From Taenia hydatigena (Eukaryota; Platyhelminthes; Cestoda; Cyclophyllidea; Taeniidae): a DNA stretch of 64,000 nt. Positions 45,951-56,904 of this stretch are shown piece after piece. Under the pieces are notes generated by a model. It ran no database searches. It worked only from the letters and a program-made list of their open reading frames with translations, and was not told where the DNA came from. The translations under genes were made by a program, and so were the position numbers. The stretch's first letter is position 1, and every line of letters begins with the position of its first letter. The stretch covers positions 5,221,417-5,285,416 of the forward strand of contig JADWOT020000010.1 in assembly GCA_036345935.2 (NCBI GenBank), in the 5' to 3' direction.

Positions 45951-46360
45951 AGCGTGCAGGTCAGTATTAAGGAAAGCAGAGGCAGAAATGGTGTGGGAGG
46001 TTGGCCATGCTCTTATCCGTGGAAGTGGACACCGTGGGGAGAGTTTGAGAAGGACTCACAATATGGACAGAAGTTGGTGTTGTGGTCTGTGCAGAAGCCG
46101 CACTATTGGTGGCCGTGTGAGAAGAAGCCGCAATGGTGGTCGCCGTGTGGCCAGCCGTGGGGATGGTCGCGGCAATGGTGGTAAACAGCAACCACCACCG
46201 GGGGTGTGCCTACACCGACGCTTATGAAAGCGCCTCCACGTGTCATGGTGGTGAGGGAGCTAGTCGACGGTGTGTATGCCCTCCTCTACTTCTCTCTTGC
46301 TTTGAATACGTAGCTACTGCTATTATTTCTGTATATCGCTAGCCACCGCTCAATAAATGA
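45951..46360 (+). other. GTG-rich transcript-like segment with short internal repeats
   Basis: The segment is unusually GC- and G-rich. Around 46092-46180 it contains about three imperfect repeats of roughly 30 bases built on AAGCCGCAATGGTGGTCGCC. All three frames on one or other strand are open over about 70 codons and give biased peptides: Trp-rich or Arg/Gly-rich on plus, Thr/Ala-rich on minus. Low complexity explains this openness, so no frame is chosen. An AATAAA at 46352-46357 follows. It could be the 3' end of a plus-strand transcript. Confidence 0.4.
46352..46357 (+). promoter_or_regulatory. Possible polyadenylation signal
   Basis: This AATAAA lies about 150 bases after the GTG-rich segment, in CCGCTCAATAAATGATTAG. 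It has no strong downstream GT-rich element. Weak on its own. Confidence 0.25.
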
Positions 46361-47173
46361 TTAGACATCTTTGCTTCAGCTTACACTGAGCTTTCCTTTG
46401 GCATTTCCTTTTTGGGTGTGCGCAACACATTAGCGAGTAGGAGTTCTATTAATACTTTATCAAAAGTCTTCATTACACATTCGGATGAAAATTCTGCAAT
46501 GTCCGTTTTTTTCTAACTTACGTAAGCGCTGCCCTCGACCTTTACCACTTTTAAGTGTAGGTATAATGTTTGAAGCATGTAGGTGCCATTGTTGAATGAA
46601 TGCATTCCTGCCTAGGCAATCATGTAACTTTTAAAAAAGGTGATAGCACACTTTCCTTGAAAGTGTAAAACAGGTATTTGAAATCAAGTTAATTTGAACT
46701 ATATTAAGAAATTAACGTGTTATCAGTTTTGCTTGATAAGTCTGAGCTCCTAATATTTATTTCATTCCGTTGATGGTTTGCGTTAATTCCATCTTTTGAC
46801 CCATATTGGTCCCACGTGTGAATATCGTGCGGCATTTGAAAGTGCAATACGGTTGACTATGCGATTTTCAAATTCCATCAAATTTTGGGGACAAGGAGTT
46901 GGCTTCTGCGTGTTGGACAGTAACCTGCTGAAGGGACTATTGAATGCCTGTCTCAAAAGTTTAGCAGCAATATTGCTTCGGCTATGCATATTTTGGAGCA
47001 TTTACCTGTCGTTTTTTAAATGAGACTTAACCATGTTGCCTAATGAAATAATTAATTTTGTGCAAATCACTGCCTTACTATGCAGTAAAAATCATTATAA
47101 TTGCCTTTAGTGTCAATCCTGTCGCAAGGTAACAATTGGCTCCTAATACATCGCTAGCTCTACCGCAATCTTT
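46361..47173. other. No supported gene
   Basis: Opposing frames at 46783-47023 overlap on both strands and have no motif. Nothing else was seen. Confidence 0.4.
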
Positions 47174-47467
47174 TTGAGTGATATGCCAATTACTTCACTC
47201 AGTTATAACTCGTGCTACTTAAGCTGTTTTAAACGCCAGGAGAGCTTTAGCCGTAAAAAGAAACACCAAGTGCAAAACATCAAAGAGAAGCAGTCAAGAA
47301 TTGGCAGTGCATTCACTTTAGAGCAAAGTAGCGTTCGTGGCTCTTCTTCATCTCTTCCACCTCCTTTTCATGCCCTAACATGTAACAAGGTTCGACCAAG
47401 TTATGAAGCACTAAGGCAAGTGATGTCTGCTTCAACAAACCCAAATTTATTACTGCCAAAATATTGA
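47174..47467 (+). CDS. Candidate coding ORF, basic and Ser-rich
   Basis: This frame of 97 codons ends in TGA. The C-terminal two thirds look coding: RKKKHQVQNIKEKQSRIGSA, then a Ser-rich and Pro-rich patch (SSSSLPPPFHAL), then KVRPSYEALRQVMSASTNPN. The composition suggests a disordered regulatory segment, but there is no recognised domain. No clear acceptor precedes it; CAATCTTTTTGAG nearby is weak. Product and location are unknown. Confidence 0.35.
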   Translation: MSDMPITSLSYNSCYLSCFKRQESFSRKKKHQVQNIKEKQSRIGSAFTLEQSSVRGSSSSLPPPFHALTCNKVRPSYEALRQVMSASTNPNLLLPKY

Positions 47468-47553
47468 CCCACGGAATCGCCACTTCTTGCGCTTGAAGCC
47501 CATGAGGTTGCGTTAATATGAACGCTTTGTGAAGCTAGTTTGATACGCTTCAG

Positions 47554-47748
47554 TCACACATGTCTACATTCACACACCTCATCTCGACCAATTTCGCCAG
47601 TATTAGTACGTGTTGGCCAAACATTTTTAAAGACGTGCACACGATCTTGTGAGTGTAGAAATTTGGGCCGATCTTTCAAGTGAGCTTCCCACATAACCCC
47701 GTTCGTAGTATGCCTGACGAACGCAGTGTCGTCAATACTGCCCTTCAT
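47554..47748 (-). CDS. Candidate minus-strand exon, unknown protein
   Basis: The frame reads VRHTTNGVMWEAHLKDRPKF, then LHSQDRVHVFKNVW and TNTGEIGRDE, directly before a good donor (GATGAG|GTGTGTGAATG at about 47579). If spliced there, the remaining CECRHV and TGA would be intron. The His, Arg and Asp content looks like a globular protein. No family is recognised and no partner exon is found. Confidence 0.3.
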   Translation of the reverse strand: MKGSIDDTAFVRHTTNGVMWEAHLKDRPKFLHSQDRVHVFKNVWPTRTNTGEIGRDEVCECRHV

Positions 47749-48192
47749 GCTGCGTTGTCTTCATTAGAGATGTAAGGGCTTCTCTACTATGAAAGCAGGT
47801 GTTAGAGTGGTGAACATCAGTGACGGGTGAATAAGAAAGTAGATGAGCAGCAATGTTAGTTTTCTCATCATCGCGCAACCAAAATTAGCAACAAAAATTA
47901 TAGTCGTTATCACTACCATCGCCTACTTCCGCCGTCATTCAAATGCGGCTGGTTCATTACTGAGTTCAACCACAAACCTAGTCAATGAGAATTGTGTGAA
48001 TTGAAGGGCATGACTTCACCAACTTAACCAAGTTGTATGAAGCTTACTGCCATCTCTCGATTTACATAACTGAGATCATGGCCATTATATCGTGGAATGA
48101 ATAAAGCCAATTTAAATTCATGGATGCAAGAGTATATACACGACCGACATAACTTGAATACGGTTATTTGAGTTATCTGTGATCTTCAACCC

Positions 48193-48402
48193 GTGGTGGC
48201 AAGGAAGCACATTCGCGTTGTTTTAGTCATGTCTCTGCACTCGTTTGCTAAACAAATTCCACTGGCAGATGTTGAACATCGTGTAGGACTGAAGGTCTTC
48301 TTAAACTCAGAGAAGAATGCTAAACAACGAAGGCCAGTGATAGGACAATTATTTATTCGTCTAACCGTCATGATAAAGGATCAAGAAGCCATGTTTTTTT
48401 AG
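48193..48402 (+). CDS. Candidate ORF, unknown
   Basis: This 69-codon frame contains FAKQIPLADVEHRVGLKVFL and NSEKNAKQRRPVIGQLFIRL, a plausible mixed helix and strand pattern. It ends in a T-run stop. The following frame (48416-48628, KLKDLPMEFKFELYSTAHLK and so on) lies 13 bases further on in another frame, and a splice or a single-base indel could join them. Neither has a recognised domain. An overlapping minus-strand frame (48361-48615) weakens the second. Confidence 0.25.
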   Translation: MVARKHIRVVLVMSLHSFAKQIPLADVEHRVGLKVFLNSEKNAKQRRPVIGQLFIRLTVMIKDQEAMFF

Positions 48403-48651
48403 ATCTAGATTTTGGGTGTCCAAAGTGCAGGAATTGGCGCGCACTAAATTGAAGGATCTGCCAATGGAATTCAAATTTGAACTGTACTCCACAGCACACT
48501 TAAAGGCCACCACAAACACCGCGAAATCGGATCGCGAATCGCGTAATAATATTTGTGCAGTGTTTTGCCAGGAGGGCACATCGGTACTGTCTAGCTCACA
48601 GTTAGAGGACCACATGCTTCCTCTCTAAATTTTGTTGCAAAAACATGGTTA

Positions 48652-48668
48652 CTGCTGCTGCTGCTGCT
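48652..48668 (+). repeat. CTG trinucleotide run
   Basis: Nearly six copies of CTG lie just after the ORF ending at 48628. It is short, and not in a supported coding frame. Confidence 0.8.
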
Positions 48669-48947
48669 AAAATCCGCAGCGTTTAGTGGGTGTCAGACAG
48701 GGGGAAATAAGACGCAGTAAGAGGCAAGCTGACATCATATCCTGATGAGCATTGGACTGCAGTCTTAAATACAATCAAAATCAACATGCACATCTCAATA
48801 CAATTTAATCATAGCTTTAATAGGGAGGATATAAATTTGGGAGAGCCTTGTTATGGTAGATGAAAGAACTTGTCGATTAGCCAGCTAAGACGCATCGGAA
48901 CAGAGGCACACGATGAAGAAGATGCATTCACCTGCGCGTTTAATTAG

Positions 48948-49280
48948 ATGACGGCTTATTTAGGGCTGTATACAGCCGCCTTTCTCGATGACTGGTGCAT
49001 CCATCGCAGCAAAGTTTCAGGTCATGAAGACCAACGATACATTGGCAAATATTGCACAATAGATGCTCCCGTTGACATTTTCATAAAGACGCCAATGGCT
49101 TCAAAAGGCCGCCTTAGTGGCGGCGAACCACACCAATTCACGGTTATACCGTTTCAAAAGCCAACGTATAATGTTTCCATTCATTTATATGCACTTAATC
49201 GAAATCGCATTTCAACTTGTAATTTTCAAGACACAAGTTCACGGCAGGACGCATATGTTTTAAAAGAAGCGTGTCTTTAA
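48948..49280 (+). CDS. Candidate coding ORF, unknown protein
   Basis: This frame of 110 codons begins MTAYLGLYTAAFLDDWCIHR. The second half is the more convincing: APVDIFIKTPMASKGRLSGG, then EPHQFTVIPFQKPTYNVSIH, alternating strand-like residues with Gly and Pro turns. There is no signal peptide of good quality, though the N-terminal LGLYTAAFL is mildly hydrophobic. No domain is recognised and the overlapping strand is closed, which favours this frame. The AT-rich flanks have no clear splice sites. Confidence 0.35.
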   Translation: MTAYLGLYTAAFLDDWCIHRSKVSGHEDQRYIGKYCTIDAPVDIFIKTPMASKGRLSGGEPHQFTVIPFQKPTYNVSIHLYALNRNRISTCNFQDTSSRQDAYVLKEACL

Positions 49281-51148
49281 GTTCTTTGCATACCATTTCC
49301 AAGATGATTTGTGGAAGCTGCTTTTTACTTCGTTGGTAAACAGTATCCCTTTCTGCACAGAAGCATCGTGATATTCGTAAAAATGGTTCGCGTTTGTTTC
49401 AAAGACTTATCTTAAGTACTAAGGACCACTTAGTAGGAACATCATTGTTGGATCTAAATCCCACGAGAATGTTCCAATTCTAACTAGAGCATGATTTACT
49501 ATGAATGGGTGATTTAGTAATGGATTTTGGACCAAAATCTCGCATATGGCATTAATTTGTGCAAAACTCAGGCGAAAAATGACTTGTTTATTGGTTTATT
49601 ATCATAATTCTCATGCATAAATTAAGAGCAGCCGCTTGCTGAACAATTTGACTTTGTTCTGCGAACCCAAAAACCAAATTATTATCGTTCAGCAAATTAC
49701 TTTACATGAACTGCAACATCGGTGTTTTGGTTTGAAGCCCCATAGGTAGGGCAATAGAAGGATTTAATCAAGAATGAGCTGCTCAACTCGTTTTACCACC
49801 ACAGAAGAGATCTGAACGATGTAGAGATTAAATTTGTGGCTTACACTAATGCGTGCATAGGAAGATAGACATGTAAAACCATGTTATACTAGTCTGAGTG
49901 CACTGCGTTTTATGTTTTCTCCCTTTTGATCTAAAATTGATCTTGCCACGATCCTGGTTAATGGCTTTCTACGGTGCCAATGCAGGCAAGTCTCCTATTA
50001 AACCACAAAAGTTTGTCTCGCGATTGTACGAGGAGCCTAATATGAATTACATGTTGGATTACTTTCGCATTCATGAAGTACAGTTGAAATTCAAGACATT
50101 AAGTTGTTAAGGAGCGACCGCAACGCACTACGAATAATTTCGATACGGTAACTAAGATAATACAAGATTACGACTGTAACCCAATTTATAGTTCTATTCG
50201 AATTTGTTAACTCGGCTATGACATTTACCATGCTACATGGTTAAATTCGGACCCAGCCGATGGATCAGGCACATCTTTTGGCAAAGAAAGCTAAATAAGC
50301 ACAAATTTATAGGGCTACGACCCATTTTATTTGCATAGCCCTGAAACTGGTTGGAATTAATGAGCAGCAGTCTCGATCAGTCGGGTTCTATTAGCATTGG
50401 ATTCAAAGCTCAAGGCACTTCTGAGGATGAAGTATACACGACAGATGAGATAGCACTTCCTGCCCTCTTTTTAATCTACGATTGCCATAACCTGGCGTAG
50501 GTGAGTATTTTAGTCTGCTCTGATCCAGGCCAATCCAGTCCGACCAAGTCAAGCCTAAACTCTTATAATGCTGATGCTCATTTTTCGATTGTAAATGCAG
50601 ATTTAAGGCGTGAAGATTAAGTGTGGCACATCAAACTAAATGCAGGACTCGGTGATTCACCCCTAAATATTGCCATTGAGGTGACAAAGGTGCCTTTCAG
50701 ATGCCTACCCTTGGTCAAATGACTAAAATAATCGGTGTTTTTATCACGAATCGCAATCCTAATCATTGCTGTTCTTTAGCAGATGTAAGGTTGCACGTAT
50801 TTCATGTTAAAGGAACAAGAAATGGGAATAGATACCATTGGATGACCACGCAGTGCTGTAGTGCAGCGTGCCTTAGTCCTTTCCTTTTCACATCCAATTC
50901 TGAACTGATTCGGTTATGCATTTAACTAGAAAGTTGACTACGACATAAATTCATTAAACGTTTCTTAATGAAAAATCCTAATGGTTTTAAATAAGACACT
51001 CAAAAGGATTAGTCATAATTCCTTTTCCACGCGATTTTCATCAGAGAGTATATGCGGCAGCATTGAAATAAGGCGCAACTGAGGCAAGAAAGAGGGAGGA
51101 GATAATATCATAAGGAAAGAAGGAGGAGTTAGAAGCACGGAAAAGTCT
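49281..51148. other. No supported gene
   Basis: Short plus-strand frames at 49898-50110 and 50701-50925 have no motif. Positions 51070-51330 become strongly purine-rich on the plus strand, leading into repeat R4. Confidence 0.4.
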
Positions 51149-51592
51149 TCATTTTTGCTCCCTCTCTCCGTTTTGGCCCTCCGACGTCTCTGTAACGGCG
51201 CAATTAGAGGTTGAAAGTGAAGAGGAGCTGAAGAGAAGAGCAGTAGAGGAAGAGAATGGAAAGAAGAGCAGAGGCGAGAGGGCTAATGTAGTAGGAGGGG
51301 GACGCTGGCGAATAACGGAATGGTAAGACGCGACACGTGTGACTCGATTGAGGGCACGTGCTGCATGCTGTCTCTTAGTGCTGTCTGATGTGGGCTTTAG
51401 CCAGCATACCCTGTATGCGGTTTTGTAGAGGCGGTCATCGCTTGCCTTTGTGCTTCCATAACTTAGCCAAACTTTGTGAATCATCATAGCGCGCGCAAAG
51501 GAGGTGGAAGAGAATGAGCGGAACCACCCATGCTGATGAGCTTTCACTTGAATGCGCTGCCAAGTGTAGAGTGCATATCCTCGGTTTTCCAT
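51149..51592 (-). CDS. ORF inside dispersed repeat R4, copy 2 (uncertain)
   Basis: This is a 147-codon minus-strand frame, second in length only to the one in R5 copy B. It aligns in frame with 15136-15564 as described there. The C-terminal third is Ser/Leu/Phe-rich (LLFFPFSSSTALLFSSSSLS) because the opposite strand is a purine-rich tract, and such tracts lack stops on the pyrimidine strand. The N-terminal half, with STKASDDRLYKTAYRVCW, is more informative and is the part with shared residues. It could be a dead element protein. Confidence 0.2.
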   Translation of the reverse strand: MENRGYALYTWQRIQVKAHQHGWFRSFSSTSFARAMMIHKVWLSYGSTKASDDRLYKTAYRVCWLKPTSDSTKRQHAARALNRVTRVASYHSVIRQRPPPTTLALSPLLFFPFSSSTALLFSSSSLSTSNCAVTETSEGQNGEREQK

Positions 51593-52045
51593 TCCTCATG
51601 TTTCAATTTTAGGCAAAAGCCTATCGGGCGTTTAGAAACAGTTCAAGCAGCTCCATGCATAATTGAGCAAAGAAGTTGTCGGATGACCCCTAGCGATTGC
51701 CATAGAGCCAGCTAAGGTGCATGCAATGCTAATTTTCACAATGCATCAGGAAGGATAATGGAGGTAATTATAATATTTTCTAATGCAAATTAAGGCAAAA
51801 ATTTAAACAAGCTCGATTGTTTTGTTATACGATTTGATCGAGCCTTACTTTAAATCGGAAGGCATAGGTTTCTCTGAGTACATATCTAAAGCAATATCGC
51901 CGTAAAACCTGTTGTGACAGGCATTCAGTGATCCCTCCATCGGGTCACGGCTCAGCAGTTGAAAGCCAAGCGAATGTCCTTGAGATTTGATCTAAACGGA
52001 AGACCGCGTGGTTAGGCGTTCTGACTGTCAAATATCGCACGTTTT
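51170..52045 (+). repeat. Dispersed repeat R4, copy 2
   Basis: This is the partner of 15190-16110. Its right end abuts or slightly overlaps the left end of repeat R7 (from about 52010), suggesting nested or joined elements. The 12-base palindrome of copy 1 is absent here. Confidence 0.8.
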
Positions 52046-52805
52046 GACAGCATTTCCAGATCCACCTAAAATTAACAGGCACCTAGGAAAGACGACACCG
52101 ACGTTACACTTGGTCGCTTAGGTCGTAAAACTATTCCAAAACCAGACAAGTCGCCCACACTCGGCGTTTGAACTCGATCAAACTGTTCCTCCTTAGATAT
52201 TAAAAACACAAATAATGGGTCGCAATGGCAATTAAACCAAGTATATTGCGCAAGTGGACCCAGATATTCATGTTTCGCACAAAGAATTGCAGCTCGATGC
52301 GTTCTAGCAACCCAGTAGACTCATTTCAGCTGTGAAGCAAAGTCAACAAACCACAAAATGGTTACCCTAACAACTTGCTTGTTTCAACGATTATTGGTCA
52401 CTTTTGCAGCTTTGGGCATGGTCGGTGTAGTCCCCACACTGATCCTAGCCACAGAGATACCACGAGTGGCGATTAAGATAGCCGGCGCCGCGCCGGATAG
52501 GCGGCCCGACTGATGCTCACCACCAAATAGACGTCGGCTGCAGCTGTTGCGTTCAATGCGGCCTCCATGCTGATACGATGCCTTCTGAGACAGCTGAGAG
52601 GTTTGTAGGCCTTGACACTTGAGTGGTTTGGGGAGTCGGGATTATGGCAGCCAACGAGGGATGGTTTTGAGGGCCATTTGCCAAGCACCTATTGGCCTTA
52701 GTTTGCATCAGGTGCTTCGTCAATGGGGAATGGAAGGGTAAAAATCACCTGGTACAAAAACTCTTGTGTTTGATACAAAAATATTCATGGCATTTTTGGG
52801 AAATG
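52010..52805 (+). repeat. Dispersed repeat R7, copy 1
   Basis: This is collinear with 55480-56350 in the same orientation. Anchors are TTAGGTCGTAAAACTATTCC with TTAGGTCGTAAAAATCATTT, GCGCCGGATAGGCGGCCCGA with GCGCCGGATATACGCCCCAC, GCCAACGAGGGATGGTTTTG with GCTAACGAGTGATGGTTTTG, and a closing TATTCATGG/CATTCATGG. A GC-rich palindrome (CCGGCG, CCG, CGCCGG) lies at about 52480. The minus-strand frame 52473-52688 in this copy is not kept in the other. Confidence 0.8.
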
Positions 52806-53819
52806 CTTTGACCAAAGAGAAAGGTGACTTATTTAACTAGATAACGTCTAGCAAGTAGCATCACTAGAAACGAAACGTAGACATGGCAAGCCTGTGAGAT
52901 GTGCAAAATAGCAAACATTATGCATGTAAATTTCGTTATAGTGGTAAAGATAGGGTGCTTCGTGGATTTATTTAGAGTTTACGATACAGATGGGTACTTC
53001 ATAATCTAAAGTCTATGTTGGTAGGATGAAAAATCGCGGCAACGCATGCTTCAGATGTGCAATCAGTGCAACCCTTTTCCAGTCAACACGTAGTTATATG
53101 AAAGAATAGCAAAAAAGTACTCAAAGAAAAGTATTCAAAGCATCCAAAGAAAGATTATAGGATGCAGCATGCATAATAAACAATTGTCTATATTATTACC
53201 AGACCGTCGAATAGACTAATGAACTATTTGTAATTGGTGGTTTCAAAAAGTGACAATAAATCCCTTACGATGATGATTTACTGGAGTGGTTTTTTCTGCC
53301 ATTTGTCAAATCGACTTCTGCATTTCAAATATTCAATTCGCGAAACCTAAAACGACGCCAGGTAATCCCATGCTGGCACACTTAGCATGCTCCTATTCTA
53401 CCATTAGTTTAGCAAAGTTGGTAAAATAGCTATCGTTCCCTAACAATGCGTTAAACTTTGCGTAAACTGGAATTGAATCGAGATAATGAGTTAAACGTCA
53501 TCCAAATACAATTATATTTTAACGCATCAGACGGAAAGGGTTGTTTATTGCATGCACAAAATTCTCCCGTAGATGCGTTGGTAATATTTTGTCTTCTGGA
53601 ACTAGCGCAGCTTTGAATGCTCATCATAAGAATAAAAACACCAGGTAGTGCTTAAAGCAAATTAAGTCCTTGCAGCATATGATGCGCAAAATGAGATTAA
53701 AGAGAAATGAAATTGAGTTCATCGGGTCAAAATCAACGAAAAGCAGTAATAGAGGAAGAATCGATAGCGCAAAGCAACAATTCACATAAAAGACAAAAAT
53801 AAGGAAATTTTGTGGTAGT
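52806..53819. other. No supported gene
   Basis: AT-rich sequence without frames of note apart from a hydrophobic minus-strand frame at 53624-53851 (Leu/Phe-rich, overlapping the edge of R6). It lacks a clear start context and is probably chance in AT-rich DNA. Confidence 0.4.
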
Positions 53820-54545
53820 TGGCGCCAATCCGATGGTAGGTGGGTATACACCTGCCTTCATTGGTATCAAGCCTAAGCATTCTTGCGTCTTCATGCGACG
53901 AAAGAAAACTTTTTTTGCGGAGAGCAGCAGTTTGGTTGAACTCCGCTCTTAGTGTTTGCACCTATGCGAGTACTTGTCGACAGTGCAAAGTGATAAGATT
54001 TGTGTTCTGGGAAGGCGCCAAGATGCAAACGCAGCTTTCACTGAATGACAAAGTAATTAAACCCTAGTCTTTACAACTGCCATGATTAATGGAGGTAGGC
54101 ATATATTTTAATAGGTTAAAGCAATGAATATTGGAGGCAATCTAGATCCTGATGCGCCGATCACAGACCCTATGGGCAATGCGAGATCGATTACTCGTTA
54201 ATAGCTGGAATAGAACAAGTGTGAATGCCTTTTAATTGGCACGGATCCACTATTAATGCAATCAGTACTGCTAAGGCGTTTGCCGTCAGATGCGCCCTCA
54301 TTCTTACTTAGTGCTACGGTCGAAGGAACATGCACTGCCGTGCAAAACTGTAGCGATCAAATTCAACCATCCGAAACTGTTTGAATGAGAAAGATATTAA
54401 TTTAATATTTGCGCCTGATGTTAGAAAACGGCTTGGCAAGATCGCGCCGCCTGAGCATAACGTCAATGCATTCAAAAGTGAGTAGTCACTAAATAAAACC
54501 GTCTGCATTATGCAAGTTTGACTGTAAATTGAGAGGTGAATCATT
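53820..54545 (+). repeat. Dispersed repeat R6, copy 2
   Basis: This is the partner of 38460-39090. On the minus strand the conserved peptide of copy 1 can be followed but has a TAG in place of a Trp codon and no ATG, so it is not coding. The middle section (54066-54305) is longer than in copy 1. Confidence 0.8.
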
Positions 54546-55168
54546 TCTCCTTCATTCAGTCACTTTCGTGGGAAATACAATCTCCTCAGATGAGATATCA
54601 ACCACCACAGATAGCACAATGCAAGTAAAAACTTGACCAATACCACCCAACTAGACGTAACTTGGCATCATCTTTCGTATGGCAAGCCACTATTTCAGTA
54701 TCATTGAAGCCTTTACCTAGATCGTCAGTCTCCTGCAATAAGGCGTTTCGGCAAAAGTACTCAGCCGCAGCAATTTTACTGCGAAAGCTAAATCACAGTT
54801 GTTCATCAAGGGGTTGATCTTCTGCAGTTCATTTTGTAAAAATCCAATCCTATAATAAAAGTGTTACTACTACCGTCGCAAGGTAGTTATTGGGAATATC
54901 CCGATGCCACTCACTACAATCTAAGCGGTTTGGAAGAGTTGTTTGATAACATTAGTCAGCCATTCATCTTAACAACTTAAGGTGTTTGCAGTTTTTATTT
55001 CTTAGCTGGGTGTAGGAACGCAATTGAGACGTATGGTACGTGTTATTGCCGATCGGCGTTATATTGCATCCTTATTCGTGAGTATCTGTTGGCTTACGAG
55101 GAGAAAATTCATCTGCTTAAAATAACTCACGGAATCTTTGAGAAAACGCGTTAAAAGGCGATTCTGCG
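54546..55168. other. No supported gene
   Basis: No open frames of note and no repeat match found. Confidence 0.4.
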
Positions 55169-55435
55169 ATGACACCAATCGCTAAAAGGAATACAGCTTG
55201 CCGATTGTGCTTAAACTTGGAAAATGATAACAATACAGATGGTCTAAGAAAAGATTTGCTTGGTCACATCAACTTTTCGCCGGTGGATAACCGTTATTAC
55301 AGGATCTGTGGTACTATAAAACCAAACCTATCTTTAGTAAAATTTCCTAACAGTTCAATTTATTGGTTGCGCTGCAAAAGTGCTTATTCATTAAGCTCTC
55401 AACATGTCGGTACATTATGGGCAGAAATGATCTAG
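55169..55435 (+). CDS. Candidate ORF with zinc-finger-like spacing (weak)
   Basis: This 88-codon frame begins MTPIAKRNTACRLCLNLEND. It shows a CRLC pair, a later LLGH, and near the end IYWLRCKSAYSLSSQHVGTL. The layout recalls the exon at 59887-60066 (CTAC, LLSY, then FYLCVRC, RHIMTH): RCKSAYS against RCPEGYN and QHVGTL against RHIMTH, with a three-residue gap. The finger pattern is incomplete (one Cys and one His missing in the second finger), so if related it is decayed or highly diverged. No splice sites are assigned. A chance resemblance is possible. Confidence 0.25.
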   Translation: MTPIAKRNTACRLCLNLENDNNTDGLRKDLLGHINFSPVDNRYYRICGTIKPNLSLVKFPNSSIYWLRCKSAYSLSSQHVGTLWAEMI

Positions 55436-55479
55436 GTGCATTGAGTCGATCAGATATTTCCTTTTTTTAAGCCGAAAAT

Positions 55480-56350
55480 CTACATCTCGCAGAAAGCATT
55501 AGGCGGCATTTCAGACATTCTGTTTCAACAACATTTTCAGATTTATCAAAAAATAACAAGCACCCAGTAAGGACGCTACTATCCTTAAAGTGTTGTTTTA
55601 GGTCGTAAAAATCATTTCAAAATCAGCCAAACCACCCGCACCTGGGGTTTCGACTCGAGCAGACACAAACACAAGTAACACAAATAATAGATTGCATTAG
55701 CAAGTGAATTCCGTTTAAAAGGCAAGTTGACCCAAACATTCATATTTTGAAGAAAAAACTGCCACTTGATGCGTTCTAGCGCCTTGCCAACTCATTTTAG
55801 TAACGAAGCACGAGTCTACAATCTAAAAAGTGGCTACTCTAACATCTTGATAGCTTCACAGATTATTGAACACTTACGCAGCACCGAGAGTGGTCAACGT
55901 GGGCTCTACACTGGCATTAGCCAAAGAGATGCCATTAGTGATGACCGAGATAGCCATTGCCGCGCCGGATATACGCCCCACTGATGTCCACCACAAAGCA
56001 GATGTCGGCTGTACCAGCTGCGTTTCGTACCGCCTTTAGATTGTGCGGATTAATCATGTGGTTGAAATTCACCGGCTATGAATCCCTACAATGGTCGCAG
56101 GTCTGCAAATCTTTTAACCTTATGGCTCCTGAAATAGCTGTGGTGCCTGTAGACCTTAGTACATGAGGGTTTTGAAGAGTCAGAATAATTTTAGCTAACG
56201 AGTGATGGTTTTGGAAGGACTCTTGCCAGCCAGTTAGCATACCTATGCTACATCAGATTTCCCGTCTAAATGGAATGGAAAGGAAAAAATTGGCTTGTAG
56301 GAAAACGCTATTGTTTGACACGAAATCATTCATGGAACTACACTTAAAAT
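55480..56350 (+). repeat. Dispersed repeat R7, copy 2
   Basis: This is the partner of 52010-52805, about 3.5 kb to the right in the same orientation, with repeat R6 copy 2 between them. Frames at 55766-55984 and 55957-56166 are not matched in copy 1. Confidence 0.8.
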
Positions 56351-56619
56351 GGTAGGATTGACCTCCGTAGCCAAATAAGGTCTAACAAATGACCCCGTTA
56401 AAGACGAAATCCTTAAATAGGAACTACCACTCAGTGTTGTGGCTGTGATCCCTGGAACCATGACTTCAATACTCTTCCAGTTGATGTGGTCTTGGAATAA
56501 ATATAAGTTGTGTACGCCGCAACGATCCGCGTACGAAAATGCATAACCATAGTAACAGAATAGGCAAGTTTTTTTCGAATTTGAGGCTGCTGTTTTTTGT
56601 CAAATAACTCACCAGCAGA

Positions 56620-56904
56620 ATGTCAAATCAACAAATTTTACAAGCCACTCTAGCAAAACAAACAAGCCACAGATCTGTTTTGAGAGTTCTAGAGATCTAC
56701 AGGGTCAAACCGAGATGTAGATTGATAAGAGGCAAGCAGAAAGCTGATGTAAGAATTACCAGATCAGAACTAGCTTGGCCTGGCAGAGTTGAGAGCGTGG
56801 ACAAAGCTGGCAGTCTCGTTGAGTGTGAGGGCAACTGGGCGTCATTGATGGTGAAGCCGGAGCAGGCTGGTGACAGAACGGCTGGGTGGGGGATGGCGCC
56901 GTAA
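56620..56904 (+). CDS. Candidate coding ORF, unknown protein
   Basis: This frame of 94 codons begins MSNQQILQATLAKQTSHRSV. Its middle is basic (EIYRVKPRCRLIRGKQKADV, then RITRSELAWPGRVES) and its C-terminus Gly- and Glu-rich (VKPEQAGDRTAGWGMAP). GC content rises through the frame compared with its surroundings. No domain is recognised. The start has an ATG but no supporting upstream features. Confidence 0.3.
   Translation: MSNQQILQATLAKQTSHRSVLRVLEIYRVKPRCRLIRGKQKADVRITRSELAWPGRVESVDKAGSLVECEGNWASLMVKPEQAGDRTAGWGMAP

Noticed and set aside
45967..46191. Thr/Ala-rich minus-strand ORF as a mucin-like gene
   Set aside because: It is produced by low-complexity GTG repeats on the other strand. 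The plus-strand frames are equally open, so there is no basis for choosing.
48652..48668. CTG run as a disease-type expanded repeat in a coding frame
   Set aside because: There are fewer than six units, and it lies outside any supported reading frame.
51149..51330. Ser/Leu/Phe-rich peptide on the minus strand as a membrane protein
   Set aside because: It is the complement of a purine-rich tract, which lacks stops and gives such residues automatically.
53624..53851. Hydrophobic minus-strand ORF as a membrane protein
   Set aside because: Leu/Phe/Ile-rich translations arise readily from AT-rich DNA. There is no convincing start, splice site or conservation, and it runs into a repeat edge.
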